Counted from the stretch's first letter, positions 1 through 12,357 are shown. The stretch is DNA of 64,000 nt from Paramecium sonneborni (GCA_905182985.1 CAJJDN010000138.1:264846-328845); one strand, 5' to 3'. A program made the numbers and translations. The notes: a model not told the origin generated them from the sequence alone.

Positions 1-127
1 AAAGCTTAATTTACAAGTAATTATTGTTTAATTTGTGTTAGAAAATTCAAAACAAAAATAATATGCCAAATTACAACATTTTTCATTATCTATTGAGTTT
101 ATTATTTATTTTAATTGTTTGTAAATA

Positions 128-984
128 ATGTCATAAGCTGATCCACTATTAAAACTAAGATTAAAACAATAACGAGAGTTGTAGCATCTAATGGAATACG
201 AAAAAAAATTAAAAGATAAGGAAATTAGAAATTCGCAACTGTTATTGAAAAAAAAAGAGAAATTTTAAGACATCTCATTGAAACAATTAAAATTTAAAGA
301 AGATTTAAAATAAAAGGCTGAATAAAAAAGAATTGAATTTGAAAAAAATCTAAGTCAAGCCAAAATGATTGAATTAGAATAATTAAAAGTTAAGATATAT
401 TTTTATATTTTAGCAATCACAACTTTAAGTTAATAAAACTATTGAAAGTGTTATGAAATTTGAAAATGAATATTAAAAAGAGCAATTTGATGTTTTACTT
501 AAAAAAAAATCAGAACACAATCATTAAATTGAATAAGTTTTGGAGAATAATAAAAAAATATAAACAAAAAAATTAAAAGATTATAGTCAATCTTTGGATG
601 CAAAATTTAAATCCTCCTAAGACGTATAAATTATAATAATTATTCTATAGTTACAAGAGAATTTGAATAAACAGTTAAGTGACAGATAAAAGTAAGAATA
701 ATAAAAAATATAAACTTATTTCAAATAAGTTGAAGAATAATAAACAAATTTATAAAAAGAGAGAATGAAAAAAGGAGAAATGTTTGATGAAAAACTAGAT
801 AAAGTAGAAAAATTGAAATAAGAAAAAGAAAAAGAATTGAAAGAAAGATAAAGACTTAGATTAGAAGCTGAAAAATAAAAAGAATTGTTAAATAAAGAGT
901 TTTAAGAAGAAATTGTGGTAATAAATTACAAATATCTTTAAGAAAATGTAAAAGTCAAATTTTCGCAAATAGCTGATATCGTGA
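128..984 (+). CDS. Coiled-coil protein, function unknown
   Basis: With TAA/TAG as glutamine the frame starts MSQADPLLKL and gives about 259 aa. It is almost entirely charged helix (runs rich in K, E, Q and L such as LKQEKEKELKERQRLRLEAE), so a long coiled coil is the only structure I can infer. Three introns fit: 25 nt near 391-415, 27 nt beginning gtataaattat near 623, and 25 nt near 917 ending AAG. The last is needed to reach the TGA at 982-984; without it the frame runs on into unlikely sequence. The length is a multiple of three with these introns. Coiled-coil proteins of this sort are common in ciliate basal body and cytoskeletal sets, but nothing specific is recognisable. Confidence 0.6.
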
Positions 985-1036
985 ACAATAATTTCATAAA
1001 TTATATATACTCATTATAAATATAATATATTATTAT

Positions 1037-2515
1037 ATGTAAATTAGAAGACCATTAATTTAGAAAAAAGACCTTAGAAAAGATTTCAAGAAATAAGAAT
1101 AAAATCTACCAGATTTATCTGATAAATTTAAGAAGGTTTTTGAAATTTGTGGAGATGAAATAATATCTTACCTCAATAAAAAAGAATAATTGCAATTAAG
1201 ATCAGGTTATATTTCATTTTAACTTTTAGCTTGTAGAATTTCATTTTATATGGTGTAAAGCTATTAAGTATGGAATATGATGATTTTTGATAGTGATCAA
1301 ATTAGCTAAGCTACAACAAATGATTCAAATATGAAAGAAAGCTTTTTGAAAAATTCATTTTATTCTAAGGTAGGAAAATCACGTCCATCAACTCAAGAGA
1401 CAATATAGAAAGAATAATGGTTGGTTAAACCTGTAAATTATAATCCACCTTAGAAAAAGTTATTATTTTTAAAAAATAAAAATAAGATTGAAGATAATAT
1501 CCTTGTATTATGTTAAATTTAAATTAGTCTGATGAAGATCTTAAATAAACTATCACAATTTGGACACTTAATTTAAATAGTCTTGAAAAATAAATAAACA
1601 TTGCAAAAATATAAACTGACAGTTTTATTTAAGAAATCACATTATGGACTGATCACATAAATTTATTGCAGGAATTTTAGAAAGAATATTAACTTGAACA
1701 TGTTAGTAAAATCCTTTAGTTATTGAAATAAAAATCTATAATAGATGTGAGTTTAGATAGGAAGAGAAAAATCATATAAGATATCTTTAACTTATTATTA
1801 AATGATTTTGAACTAAAAAAAAATTATTCAATTGATATTTAGATACTAAAACCTGTTTGTCAAAGATTGTTATAAGTTAAGTTAGCAGACTTTTAATAAG
1901 AGATTCCAAATCAATTATGGCCTAAAATAGATTAGATTTAAAATTAATTTGATAAGATTTTTAATATAAGGAAAGAATTCTTTTTTATGAAATTATTTTA
2001 GATAACTTAAAAAATATTTTCTATTAATTTAAGTTGGATAGTTGATTTTTCAAAATATGAATTAAATCTTAGTTTATTAGAATAATTTTAATAGTTTCTA
2101 ATATAATTAGTAAAATTATCATTTTCTATCACTAGATTTAAAGACATTCTTTTGGAGAAAAAAAATTTAATTAAAATTAAATTCAACATTCATAAAATGA
2201 ACTTTATTTTTAGACTTACAAAAAATCAATAGATGATATAGTGAAAATGCTAAAGCTTAATAAAAAACTTTATGATAGCTAAAGAGAAAACCTCTAAGTA
2301 TAAACAATGTTATAAAATTACAAACAATAAACTTTTGATTAATTTTAAGAAAAGCAATAATGGGCTTAAATTTATGTAATAAACTTACTATTAATTAGAA
2401 AACTTGGAAAGAAAAATATTAAAACATAAAAAAATTATAGTAAGATGAACCAGAATCACAAGAAGGAATAAGTTTTGGGTTTTTTTAGACTAAAATGAGT
2501 TGGAGTATATAATGA
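1037..2515 (+). CDS. Unknown protein with a possible F-box-like N-terminal segment
   Basis: The start MQIRRPLIQKKDLRK lies only 52 bp after the preceding stop. Four introns (24, 23, 26 and 23 nt, all ending TAG) give an open frame of 460 aa ending with TGA at 2513-2515. Residues about 30-70 (FEICGDEIISYLNKKEQLQL, then RSACRISFYMV) have the leucine/cysteine spacing seen in degenerate F-boxes, which would suggest a substrate adaptor. That is inference from a weak pattern. The rest is helical and rich in Q, K, L and I. It is convergent with the minus-strand gene ending at 2536, leaving 20 bp between the stops. Confidence 0.55.
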
Positions 2516-2535
2516 TAAGATTTTTACATTAAATT

Positions 2536-3787
2536 TCAAAATTACTATTTCTTTTAAACTGAACTTAGTGGTCTAACTTTAGATGACTATCTATTTTATG
2601 ATTCTATAACAATCCTAGTTTAATAGTATTTTCTGCTTTCCAATTATATTTTTATAAAGCATAATCACGTTCTTTAATATATCTTAAAAGTTGAAATTTT
2701 ACCTCTTTAAACTTAAGCTAACTGTTACTGTTGATTTATAATTGATTAATTATTATTCTAAAATATTAAATAATTAAAATTTAATATTATTAATAACTAC
2801 AAAAAATTTAAATAAAAACTGTGTTTTAATTTATCTTAGTTCACAGTAACTTACTCATAAACTTCACTTATCATTTCTTTTAGTTTATTAGCATAAAACC
2901 TCACAGTACTAAATCTATAGACATAAAGTTAATTGAATCCAATTAATTATAATCAATTTCTAATATAATTTAGCTTGATGATTATCTCAATTATTTAGTA
3001 GCTGTTTTATTAGTTTTTTCAATAGTTGTTACACTATTAGTATCAAGAAAATGAAATAAACTTTATTAACTATAAAATAAATTGATACTTTTTATGCTTA
3101 ATTTTATTTGGCAAATTAGATTTATCTTATTTAGGAATGCTAAATGATTTAATCCTCCATTATATCCTCCAGTTTCATTTTTATCAATAACTTTGCCTTA
3201 ACTGATTATAATATCATATAAATCTAACAATTCATCTACAATTTAATTAATTTAAGATCTAAAATTTAATTAATTTAATTAAATTACTTTTATTTCTCTC
3301 TATATTTTTTGAATTAAGTAAGAAAATTCTCAATTTTATCCACTTTTGCACTTAACTATTATTCATACTGAAATTTATATTGATCCAAAGATTTATGATA
3401 TTCATTTTTAATGATTCCTACGCTTTTAGTGAATTCCTATTCAATTTCTATTTTGATTTATTTTTTTACTTAGACTAACATTTTTGATTAAAGCTTTTAT
3501 TAATTTTTAAAAATTGTAAGATCTTAAGTATTTTTGGCAGAGAGTCTTCCTAGATCAATATTTAATCCTAATAGTCTTTATAATTCTTGAAACCTTTTTT
3601 TCTATTTTATATTCTTCAATTTCATCTTTCAATTTTTGATTTCTTTTTCTTATTGTACATTAATTTAAGTATCAAAACCTAACATAGATTATTTTTTTAG
3701 CTTAGATTAATAGTCTAACTTATAAATAAATAATGGATGATTTTGAAAATTCATAAAGCTTCTTGCTATTGAATTTATTGTTATCAT
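2536..3787 (-). CDS. Coiled-coil protein, function unknown
   Basis: Reading the minus strand, MITINSIARSFMNFQNHP is the likely start. The body is a coiled coil (EIEQEFTKSVGIIKNEYHKS, later RFYANKLKEMISEVYEQV and KFKEVKFQLLRYIKERDYAL). A TGA near 3640 falls inside a candidate 33-nt intron ending AAG. Another intron of 29 nt is clear near 3259-3287, and a 20-nt intron near the end leads to the TGA at 2536-2538. Around 2900 I could not join two clearly coding frames with a normal intron, so either an unusual intron or a one-base sequence error is present. The strand and overall extent are safer than the exact exon structure. Confidence 0.5.
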
Positions 3788-4643
3788 CTTCTTTATTGTA
3801 AAGCATTTTATATACAAATAAATTTATTCAACACCTTGGTTTCAATTATCAAATGTTTTTATTTTTCCTAGCAACCAATGTTAAAATTTTTATATATTTA
3901 TTCAATTTCTTCTTTACAACTAAACTTTTAATTCAAACGTATACAAAATATTCTAATTTGGAAATCTATTAGGTCAATAAATTAAAGATAATAAATAAAA
4001 ATCTAACTAAGAATTTAATAAATAATATCAATGATAAAAGAAAAATTTCGAAAAAAATAGTCTTTTCTCAGATATATTAGTAAACTATAAAATAATTATT
4101 TAATTTATTTTTATTTAACAACAAATCCTATCATTTTAAAAAAAAACTTATTTTTTCTTCTCCAATTCCAAAAATTAAATAAAACTTTGTATTTAAATTT
4201 ACAATGAATGATTTTTGCTATTTGAGTTATAAATGATGAATACACAATAAATATTCCAAGGAATAGAATTTAGATAATTTACTAAAATATATAAGATGAT
4301 AAAATTTTGTTAGAATTAAAAACTTCTAAAATATCAATCATCTTTAAACAATAAGAACAAAAATTTTAAATAAAGAAATTATTACAAATATTTATATGAG
4401 TAGTAATTAAAAGTTTATTCAAAATTAAGAAATTAAATTTAAAGTGCTGAATTTTTTAGATAATAGTTTTAACGGATTTTTAAGTAAGATAGAAGAATAA
4501 GTTAGTAATTGAAAAAGGGTATAGTTAGTTAATAATAAAATAAATGGAAGTAAATGATTATATATAAATTGGATAAAGTTCATATACAAATTATAAAGTA
4601 TTCGTTTTTAAAGAGAATTGATAAGCATTAATATTAATATATT
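3788..4643. other. Intergenic, AT-rich
   Basis: No convincing gene. A short plus-strand frame of 38 codons (start 4396, MSSNQKFIQNQEIKF, stop 4510-4512) is open under the ciliate code, but nothing else supports it. The stretch holds the upstream regions of two divergently transcribed genes (minus-strand start at 3787, plus-strand start at 4644). Confidence 0.4.
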
Positions 4644-6711
4644 ATGAAGACGATTATACTTATATTATTGAGTGTACAGATCTTGCTTGCTCAGGATCCT
4701 TGGGTAACCCACTACACAGCATTTACATCAGCAGAAATAAATGATTTGGATGGTAAAGAATAATTATAATTATAAGGTTGGGTTGTAAAGAAAGCATTTA
4801 AGGGAAATACATTTAGTAAATGTGATAAAATAAGTTTGGTTGGTGGTTATGGAGCTTTTGGAAAAGGAGCAACAGCATTAAAATAATTGAATCTTCCTCC
4901 ACATTATAAATTAAAGATTAATGTGCAGTTATGGAAGTAAAAATTAATTTATATAATAAAACCTTTAGAATCGATAGTTGGGATAATGAAATAATGTATG
5001 TATTAGTTGATGGTTTCATATGGTAAGCAAAGTGGCATTATTCAGAAGGAGCAAATTTATGCGGTGCAGCAAATGATTGGAAAGAAGCTTTTTATAATAT
5101 TGAATTTGAAGTTCCTCATAATTCTCCAACTGTAAGTATAGTAATGACTTCAAATTTGGATGAAGATGCTTTGAATGTAAGATTTATTCTAATATAGGAA
5201 TCTTGGGCATTTAGAGATTTCAAATTATCATTCTAAAGATGTCATCCAGAATGTTCAGTTTGTAGTGATAATAAACCAGATAATTGTTTCTTTTGGACAA
5301 ATGTAGCTACAAATTGGAATAAATAAATATCATTAGAAGGTTGGACATTAGATGGCGAAGGTAAAGCTGAAGGAAATGAATGTGCAGGAGTATAGCTTTT
5401 TGGTGGTTATGGTAAATTAGGAAGAAAAGCTAATTTGTGGAAGAGATTTACAAATTTACCACCACATTATTAAGTTAAAGTGAAAGTATAAATGTGGAAG
5501 ATTGATTCATGGGATAATGAATTATTTTTAATGGAAATTGATGATTAAGAGAAATTTAGATAAGCATTTGCATATAATGAAGGAGTAGATTTATGTGGTG
5601 TTGATACAGGTGCAAAATAAGGAGAAGGATGGGCTGAAAAAATAGTTAATATAGAAATTAATGTTCCTCATAAATTCCCAGAAGTAAAAGTGTTAATGAA
5701 ATCAACATTGGATGAACCACCTGAAAATGAATCATGGGGTGTTAGAGATTTCTAATTATTTGCTGCCTAATGTTTCAAAGGTTGTACGGGTTGTACTGGA
5801 CCTGCTAAATCTGATTGTACTTCATGTGGTTAAGGATTTGATTTAGTAAATGGAGAATGCAAAGAAGGAAGTAATTTAATTTAAATATTTTAAATAGTTA
5901 AATGGATGACATTAAATAGATTCTTCTTTAATGATGAATAAGATTTCTAAGGATTATATGATTGGGTTCCATCTAATGTTTTCTAAAATTAAAATCCATT
6001 TTCAACATGTGGTTAAAAGAAACTGTTTGGTGGTTATTAAAGGTTTGGTCTTAAAGCTAAAGCTGAAAGAAATTTCAATCTTCCTAAACATTCTAGACTC
6101 AGAATCTAATTCTAATTCTGGAAGATTGATTCATGGGATGATGAAAAATTCTAACTCTTCCTTGATGGCAAAGTTATATTTGAAAGACCATTTGGATTTA
6201 GTACTCCAGGATAAGCTAAAATCTGTGGTGCTCCTTAAAGTACTTGGATGACTTATTTCTTTAATGTTGATGTCATTGTTGAACATACTAATCCTACTGC
6301 TAATATTGTTTTAACTTCTACATTAGATTAAGCTGCTGATGATGAATCTTGGGGATTCAGAGAATTCTAATTACTTTATGAATTAAAAGAAGATTGTGTG
6401 GAATTATATACTGAATGTGGATTCAAAGGAACTAAATATGAAATCTGTAGAGACACTCCTTCACTTGCTAGAGTAATCATTTATTTCTATTTTAGGAAAA
6501 AGTTAATTAAGTTAAATCAATTAAGATCCCTCCTGGTGTTATTGTCTAAGGTTTTGATGAAGAAGTCTACAAAGGAAAAACTGTTAAATTCTCATCAAGT
6601 TAAGATTGCTTAGAAGAAATACAATTTTCTTTCATACAAAAAAAATTTGAAATCATTCAAGCTGATGACTCTATCCTTGCTGCTAACTTTAGACGTATCA
6701 GATTTGATTGA
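4644..6711 (+). CDS. Secreted three-repeat protein with C-terminal beta/gamma-crystallin-like domain
   Basis: The start MKTIILILLSVQILLAQ is a textbook signal peptide, so the protein enters the secretory pathway. Three tandem copies of a module of roughly 140-180 aa follow; each contains variants of LFGGYGKLGRKA, then LPPHYKLKIN, then WKIDSWDNE, an LCG motif, and ESWGFRDF. Between modules 2 and 3 lies a cysteine-rich link (CFKGCTGCTGPAKSDCTSCG). The last 80 residues (VELYTECGFKGTKYEICRD, then IPPGVIVQGFDEEVYKGKT) match the pattern of beta/gamma-crystallin folds, known in secreted microbial proteins as calcium-binding or inhibitor domains. Introns of 32, 21 and 23 nt are required, and a further in-frame 27 nt intron is likely near 5870. 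Length about 654-663 aa. The role is unknown; surface, cyst-wall or secretory-granule matrix are possibilities by inference. Confidence 0.75.
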
Positions 6712-6777
6712 TTTTATAATCATTACACAATATTATTTCTAATCAAAACTCTCACTTTATATTTTATTATTTTTTAT

Positions 6778-8517
6778 ATGTAAATTGAATAAAGCATCTT
6801 TTTTGATGAATTTAATTCACAGGAGCTCTTAGAAATCTCTAAATGCATATCAGCTATCCCTGATCTAATCGATATTAATGTAAAATATTATTCCATTATT
6901 TTATAGTTAACTTTCCTTAACATTTCCCAATTTACCTACTCTGCTTAATTACAAAATCAAATCGCTACTAATATAAAGTTGTATATAAATTTAACCTTAT
7001 ATCAAGTGAAAACTCATCACACTTGACAGAATCACAAAAAAATCTAGAAGTTGTTATCATGCAATAACTTACTGTCCAAGCCAAATTACAAAATAATTTA
7101 CATTTTGGCTTATTTTTAACAAATAAATAATCAGAATGTAATTTTCCCTTCTTAATTTAAGCTCAGCACTCAAATCAATGTAAACGGATAAATCTAAATA
7201 AATTATTAATTGCAGCAGAAATTCTTAAATTGGAATTTAATTTGTATCATATTTATTCTTATACAGAAAAAATCTGATGGACTCTTATCCAATTAAATAT
7301 TCAATAGCAGAATATAATCAGCTTTTTTAACAACTCCACTGTCTGTTCGTAATTCTATTTATATGGGCTAAAGTGAAGTCTTACTAACTAATGATTAAAT
7401 TAATCAACAATCTCATTAATAAAATAAGTATAGATGGATTCATTAAATACCTTTTAATATCACTCAAAAAAGATAATAAACAACTTAAACTCAGAATAAA
7501 TCCAAACCAAGATATTTTGTTTAAGATTATTCTTAATTAAACTAAAATCCTTATACAGATCCTAAATAAATTAATAAGCAATTTCAAATAACTGGCTGGT
7601 TAAGTTCAAAAATTAAATAACATAATAGTAACAGTATTGATGACTAAAATTAAAAATTATAATAAAATTAGATTACCAATTAAAACTCCGGTTTTAAGTT
7701 GATTATCAAACAATAGAAAATATAATCAAATAATAATTAATCTAAAGAGGGACATATTATAATTACTCTACCTAAATCAAAAAAGAAATTTGACAGTTTC
7801 TCTTCAAAATAGAAAAAACATTCAAATAGCGTGGATTAAATTAACATTAATCGACATTTTAAAAGATTGCTATAAACTTCAGAACCTAGAGAATTATACG
7901 CTAAACCATTCTTTTATTCATAATATTCAAAAATTTCGAAAATTACTGTTTCATCATCTCCAGAAAGTTTAATATCAAATTTATACAAGCCCAACAAAAA
8001 ATAGAAGAGAAAGTTCTAAAATTATAGTAATACTGACGATTACCTTCAATAATAATATTATTCAGATGATAGTTTTGAGGGTAAGTCTTAAAAAATCAAT
8101 AAAGTAGATTTATATCAATTGTCATAAGTAAGATAAAACTCTCTCCGAAATACTTATGAGTAATCAAATTTTAATTTTACATCAAGCAAGAAAAATAACT
8201 TGAATTCATATAAACATATTTAAAATGAATATCAGGAAAGTCCTAATCAGAATTTTCAAAGTTATTAAAAAGCTGTAGACTCCAAATCGATATTTTAAAA
8301 TTCTGATAATGTAGAAGAATAAAATAGAAATTCGAATATGTAAGAGTACTCAAACTTTCATTATTTCTAAGATAATTAGACTGAAAGTTTAATACATTAC
8401 AATCCTTTTTCTTCAAAAGAACCAATTTAAATTAAATTAAATATCAAATAATTTATTACATCTGAGTAGTAAATAAATCAATCTTAAAATTCTCCTATGG
8501 CTTGTAATTTTTAATGA
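6778..8517 (+). CDS. Q/N/S-rich unknown protein
   Basis: Begins MQIEQSIFFDEFNSQELLEI and ends TGA at 8515-8517. From about 7280 to the stop the frame is uninterrupted for some 1.2 kb and very rich in Q, N, S and K (for example DDYLQQQYYSDDSFEGKSQK), indicating mostly disordered sequence. The 5' third needs four introns; a consistent set is 27, 29 (AAG), 31 (AAG) and 36 nt, which gives 538 aa in one frame. I recognise no domain. The start lies 66 bp after the preceding stop on the same strand. Confidence 0.55.
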
Positions 8518-9011
8518 TATTTTAGTTAATTTGTTAAAATAATAGAATAATAGGCTTGCGGCTCATAATTAATGATGACTTTACTTTATTTGATTGCCAA
8601 GTTATATTTTTTAATTAGATATTATATATTTCATGATTTTTAATATGACATAAGTTTATTAATTTATTATTTAATAAAAAACAATTTATGTTTCAAAACC
8701 ATACACCTTTCTACCAATTATTTATAAGGATGAAATAATTAAACACGGGGAAATGAAGTTCTTGTATAAATGAACAAAAATAAAACGAATTTGAAGAAGT
8801 AAACCTAGATTTATCTATTTCTCCAAAAAAAAGTGATACCAATAAAGAATATTGATATATTGAGAGGATTGAAAACTTAGTAGGTAGCTCCTAATTATTG
8901 TTCTCAGAATTTAATATTCAAATTATGATAATTTTATTGAATTAAAATTATAATTCAATCAGTAAAATATTTAAAGTTCATGTATTAAAATAAGTATTCT
9001 GTCAAAAATAA
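8518..9011. other. Intergenic with one doubtful small open frame
   Basis: From 8688 (MFQNHTPFYQLFIRM) to the TGA at 8853-8855 one frame looks coding (it ends INEQKQNEFEEVNLDLSISP and a short acidic/basic tail), but an in-frame TGA sits at 8754-8756 and I see no intron that would remove it. It may be a small decayed gene. Nothing else is visible. Confidence 0.3.
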
Positions 9012-9728
9012 TCAAGAATTAAGTACTAATTGATCACTACTTTACTTTTAAACTTCTTCTGGTTCATTTTATTTCACTTTTTTCTCAAGAGGAGTGCTTT
9101 CTTCTTATTTTTTTTATTTTTGTATCTGTGGCTATCTATAGAGTTCCTTATGATAAGCATCAAGCTATTTCATGAAGCCCATATTAGGTTAAGCTATTGT
9201 TCTCTTTGATTGGAGGAGTTTAAGGGCTTAAAGTGGTGTCATTTATAAATATTTTATTAAATAAGCAATAACAAAGGAAGCAGACCTAGATTTACCAGCA
9301 AAACTTTTAATATATATGATAAAATACCAATGGATAAGTACATTTTACTTTTTTTAGATGGCAGAATGAATGAAATCATTAGCTATCTCAAACTTTGACT
9401 TGATTTCCTAATCTACACTATCGTTGATATTAATGAGAAGAGATTTAAAATCTTCTGGTTAATAAGGAAATATTGGCATCTCGCACACACTTAGAATATG
9501 GGTTATTTAAGCTGTTATTTATACATTTTATATACTTTCAAAGAGTTTTTTTTTATTCAAGACTGTTCCTAAACACCCTATATATAGATTTGGTATGACC
9601 AAATTTGGCGAACTATCTTCTTTTAGTTGTTTTACAACTAAAAACGCCTTAACTTTCTCTAAAATTGCTTTGACATTCAATTCTTCTGGAAAATCAGCCA
9701 TTTCATCAAGAATTTCAAAATGTTCCAT
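9012..9728 (-). CDS. Dual-specificity protein phosphatase (DUSP family)
   Basis: The 222-aa protein starts MEHFEILDEMADFPEELN. At residues about 44-55 it has VIPNLYIGCLGT, the usual DUSP opening, followed by THILSVCE and an Asp-containing loop (LININDSVD) in the general-acid position. The signature is complete: VLIHCFAGKSRSAS, that is H-C-x5-R-S, with catalytic Cys and phosphate-binding Arg both present. The Cys codon is split by a 24-nt intron (plus-strand coordinates 9304-9327) ending AAG; a second 24-nt intron lies near 9506-9529. Removing both gives the exact frame to the TGA at 9012-9014. The C-terminal 45 residues are Q/K/E-rich tail. Predicted to dephosphorylate Ser/Thr/Tyr phosphoproteins in the cytoplasm or nucleus; the substrate cannot be told. 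Confidence 0.9.
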
Positions 9729-10472
9729 CTAGCTTTTCATCGAATAAAGTTTTAGATTTTTCTTAAATTATGAAATTTAATTAATTAGTTAGAAGAAAAT
9801 ATATATTTCATTTATAAATCAATTTATTTTATTCTATCTTCAGATGCATGTGAATCATATCTTTAAAATATATTTCTTATAGAATTATAAATATATCAAA
9901 TTTTATTCAATAAATTACGATTCAAAAAGAAAAAGCCTTCAAAAATGTTGTTAGAAATAAATATCCCATATATTAAATCATAATAGAGAAAAGAAGTATT
10001 TAATACTTTACAATCTATATAATGTTATTATAAGCACATTCTAATATTCTGAAAAGATAATTTTTAATAAATAACCTAATTTAAAGTATTGGTGCAAAAT
10101 GTTTAGTATTACAAAAATTTTTATCCTTGATTTTTTGAAATTCAATACTTTTTGCATACATTTATTTGAGTCATAAAATTTAACTTTAAGAATCTTAAAT
10201 AAAAATTTATTAATGCAATGACGGGAATGTTTTGAAGCTAATAATCTATTTCTAGATTGTTAGATTATATTTAATTTAAATTTGGAATAATAATCCATAA
10301 AATTTTTATTTTTGATTAAATTAAAATTATCTAATAAAACATAATAATTAAAAGTAAAAATAATATATAAATAAGTTGAATTAATTTATATAAACAATTC
10401 AAAGATTCAATTATCATATTTATCAAAATAATATAAAAGCAATCCAAAAATATATTAATAATTAAATAAAAT
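9729..10472. other. Intergenic
   Basis: AT-rich sequence without a convincing gene, between two minus-strand genes. A 35-codon plus-strand frame around 9940 (MLLEINIPYIKSQQ) is open but unsupported. The first copy of the assembly duplication begins inside it, at 10111. Confidence 0.4.
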
Positions 10473-11228
10473 TCATCTTTTGGTATAGGAACTAGTAAGA
10501 TAAGATATATTAGATTACTTGTATCCAAGCGTTCCAATTCCAGCTTGTTAAATGATTTTATTATTTTTCTCGAATTTCTCATTTATCTGTTTATTAAGTG
10601 TTGATTTTTGCTGCATATCCATTGAATCAATAGTGTATTGTTTCTTCAAAAGAGGAGTTAAATTATTTTAAGTATATTGAGTATTAACTGATGATGGTGA
10701 GTACTATTAAAATCTAAAAAGTCAATAAATGATACTCAAAGAATTATTTTTTGTCTGGTACAAAACTATGAGTCAGAGCATATCTATCTACACTCATTTA
10801 TTAATTTAATTATCCCAACATAGTTTTAGGAATGGCAACTATTTCATACTCATCCATGTCTATTTGATTAAAATCTGGTTATATTCTTAATGGTATATTT
10901 TTTAATTATTTATATCTATCATCTATGTAGGATTTTTGCTCAGTTGCATTTTGGGTTGATTTTATAACTTAGTTTCCTGTATTACAAAATTTCTAGGAAT
11001 ATTTAGTGCAATTTCTTTATTTTGGAGAAATCTAAATATTAGTAAAAACATGAGATTTAGTTTCTCTGATTCCTTCAGTATATAAATTAGTCTGTTTTTT
11101 TATGGGAGATAAGTCTTCATTTTCTTAAATATATTGATTGTTCTTAACAATAGGCAAAGAAGGCTTATTTACCATTCCAATAACTCCATCTTTGTTCATC
11201 ACTGTCATCTTTCCTTTAAATCGAGATT
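10111..11228. repeat. First copy of a 1,118-bp duplicated block ending at an N
   Basis: This block appears again at 11230-12347 with a constant offset of 1,119; I found no difference where I compared them. The break at 11229 is a single N. The arrangement fits two contigs whose overlapping ends were placed side by side, so the genome probably has one copy. Confidence 0.9.
10473..11228 (-). CDS. 5'-truncated duplicate of the unknown gene at 11592-12357
   Basis: Same reading frame and same 22-nt intron as the complete copy, but the first few codons fall beyond the N at 11229, so no MDFKSR start is present. Treat as an artificial partial copy produced by an unmerged contig overlap, not as a second gene. 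Confidence 0.75.
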
Positions 11229-11229
11229 N
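11229..11229. other. Single-N contig junction
   Basis: One N placed between the two copies of the 1,118-bp block. Confidence 0.95.
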
Positions 11230-12347
11230 ACAAAAATTTTTATCCTTGATTTTTTGAAATTCAATACTTTTTGCATACATTTATTTGAGTCATAAAATTT
11301 AACTTTAAGAATCTTAAATAAAAATTTATTAATGCAATGACGGGAATGTTTTGAAGCTAATAATCTATTTCTAGATTGTTAGATTATATTTAATTTAAAT
11401 TTGGAATAATAATCCATAAAATTTTTATTTTTGATTAAATTAAAATTATCTAATAAAACATAATAATTAAAAGTAAAAATAATATATAAATAAGTTGAAT
11501 TAATTTATATAAACAATTCAAAGATTCAATTATCATATTTATCAAAATAATATAAAAGCAATCCAAAAATATATTAATAATTAAATAAAATTCATCTTTT
11601 GGTATAGGAACTAGTAAGATAAGATATATTAGATTACTTGTATCCAAGCGTTCCAATTCCAGCTTGTTAAATGATTTTATTATTTTTCTCGAATTTCTCA
11701 TTTATCTGTTTATTAAGTGTTGATTTTTGCTGCATATCCATTGAATCAATAGTGTATTGTTTCTTCAAAAGAGGAGTTAAATTATTTTAAGTATATTGAG
11801 TATTAACTGATGATGGTGAGTACTATTAAAATCTAAAAAGTCAATAAATGATACTCAAAGAATTATTTTTTGTCTGGTACAAAACTATGAGTCAGAGCAT
11901 ATCTATCTACACTCATTTATTAATTTAATTATCCCAACATAGTTTTAGGAATGGCAACTATTTCATACTCATCCATGTCTATTTGATTAAAATCTGGTTA
12001 TATTCTTAATGGTATATTTTTTAATTATTTATATCTATCATCTATGTAGGATTTTTGCTCAGTTGCATTTTGGGTTGATTTTATAACTTAGTTTCCTGTA
12101 TTACAAAATTTCTAGGAATATTTAGTGCAATTTCTTTATTTTGGAGAAATCTAAATATTAGTAAAAACATGAGATTTAGTTTCTCTGATTCCTTCAGTAT
12201 ATAAATTAGTCTGTTTTTTTATGGGAGATAAGTCTTCATTTTCTTAAATATATTGATTGTTCTTAACAATAGGCAAAGAAGGCTTATTTACCATTCCAAT
12301 AACTCCATCTTTGTTCATCACTGTCATCTTTCCTTTAAATCGAGATT
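11230..12347. repeat. Second copy of the 1,118-bp duplicated block
   Basis: Matches 10111-11228 throughout and continues uninterrupted into unique sequence after 12347, so this copy carries the intact gene. Confidence 0.9.
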
Positions 12348-12357
12348 TAAAATCCAT
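11592..12357 (-). CDS. Unknown polar protein, 247 aa
   Basis: Starts MDFKSRFKGKMTVMNKDG, has one 22-nt intron beginning gtatcatttattg, and ends SNISYLTSSYTKR at TGA 11592-11594. The sequence is polar, with many N, Q, T and K residues and a central DMDEYEIVAIPKTMLGQL stretch. No family recognised. Its start codon is 36 bp from the start of the plus-strand gene at 12394, so both are likely driven from one very short shared promoter region. Confidence 0.65.

Noticed and set aside
10331..10582. Minus-strand ORF beginning MRNSRKIIKSFNKLEL, also seen at 11450-11701
   Set aside because: It is an out-of-frame shadow of the unknown gene on the same strand; the real frame there reads NEKFEKNNKIIQQAG and stops at 10473/11592.
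10111..12347. Tandem gene duplication
   Set aside because: The repeat is interrupted by a single N, has no divergence that I could find and truncates one gene end exactly at the N; an unmerged contig overlap explains it better than a real duplication.
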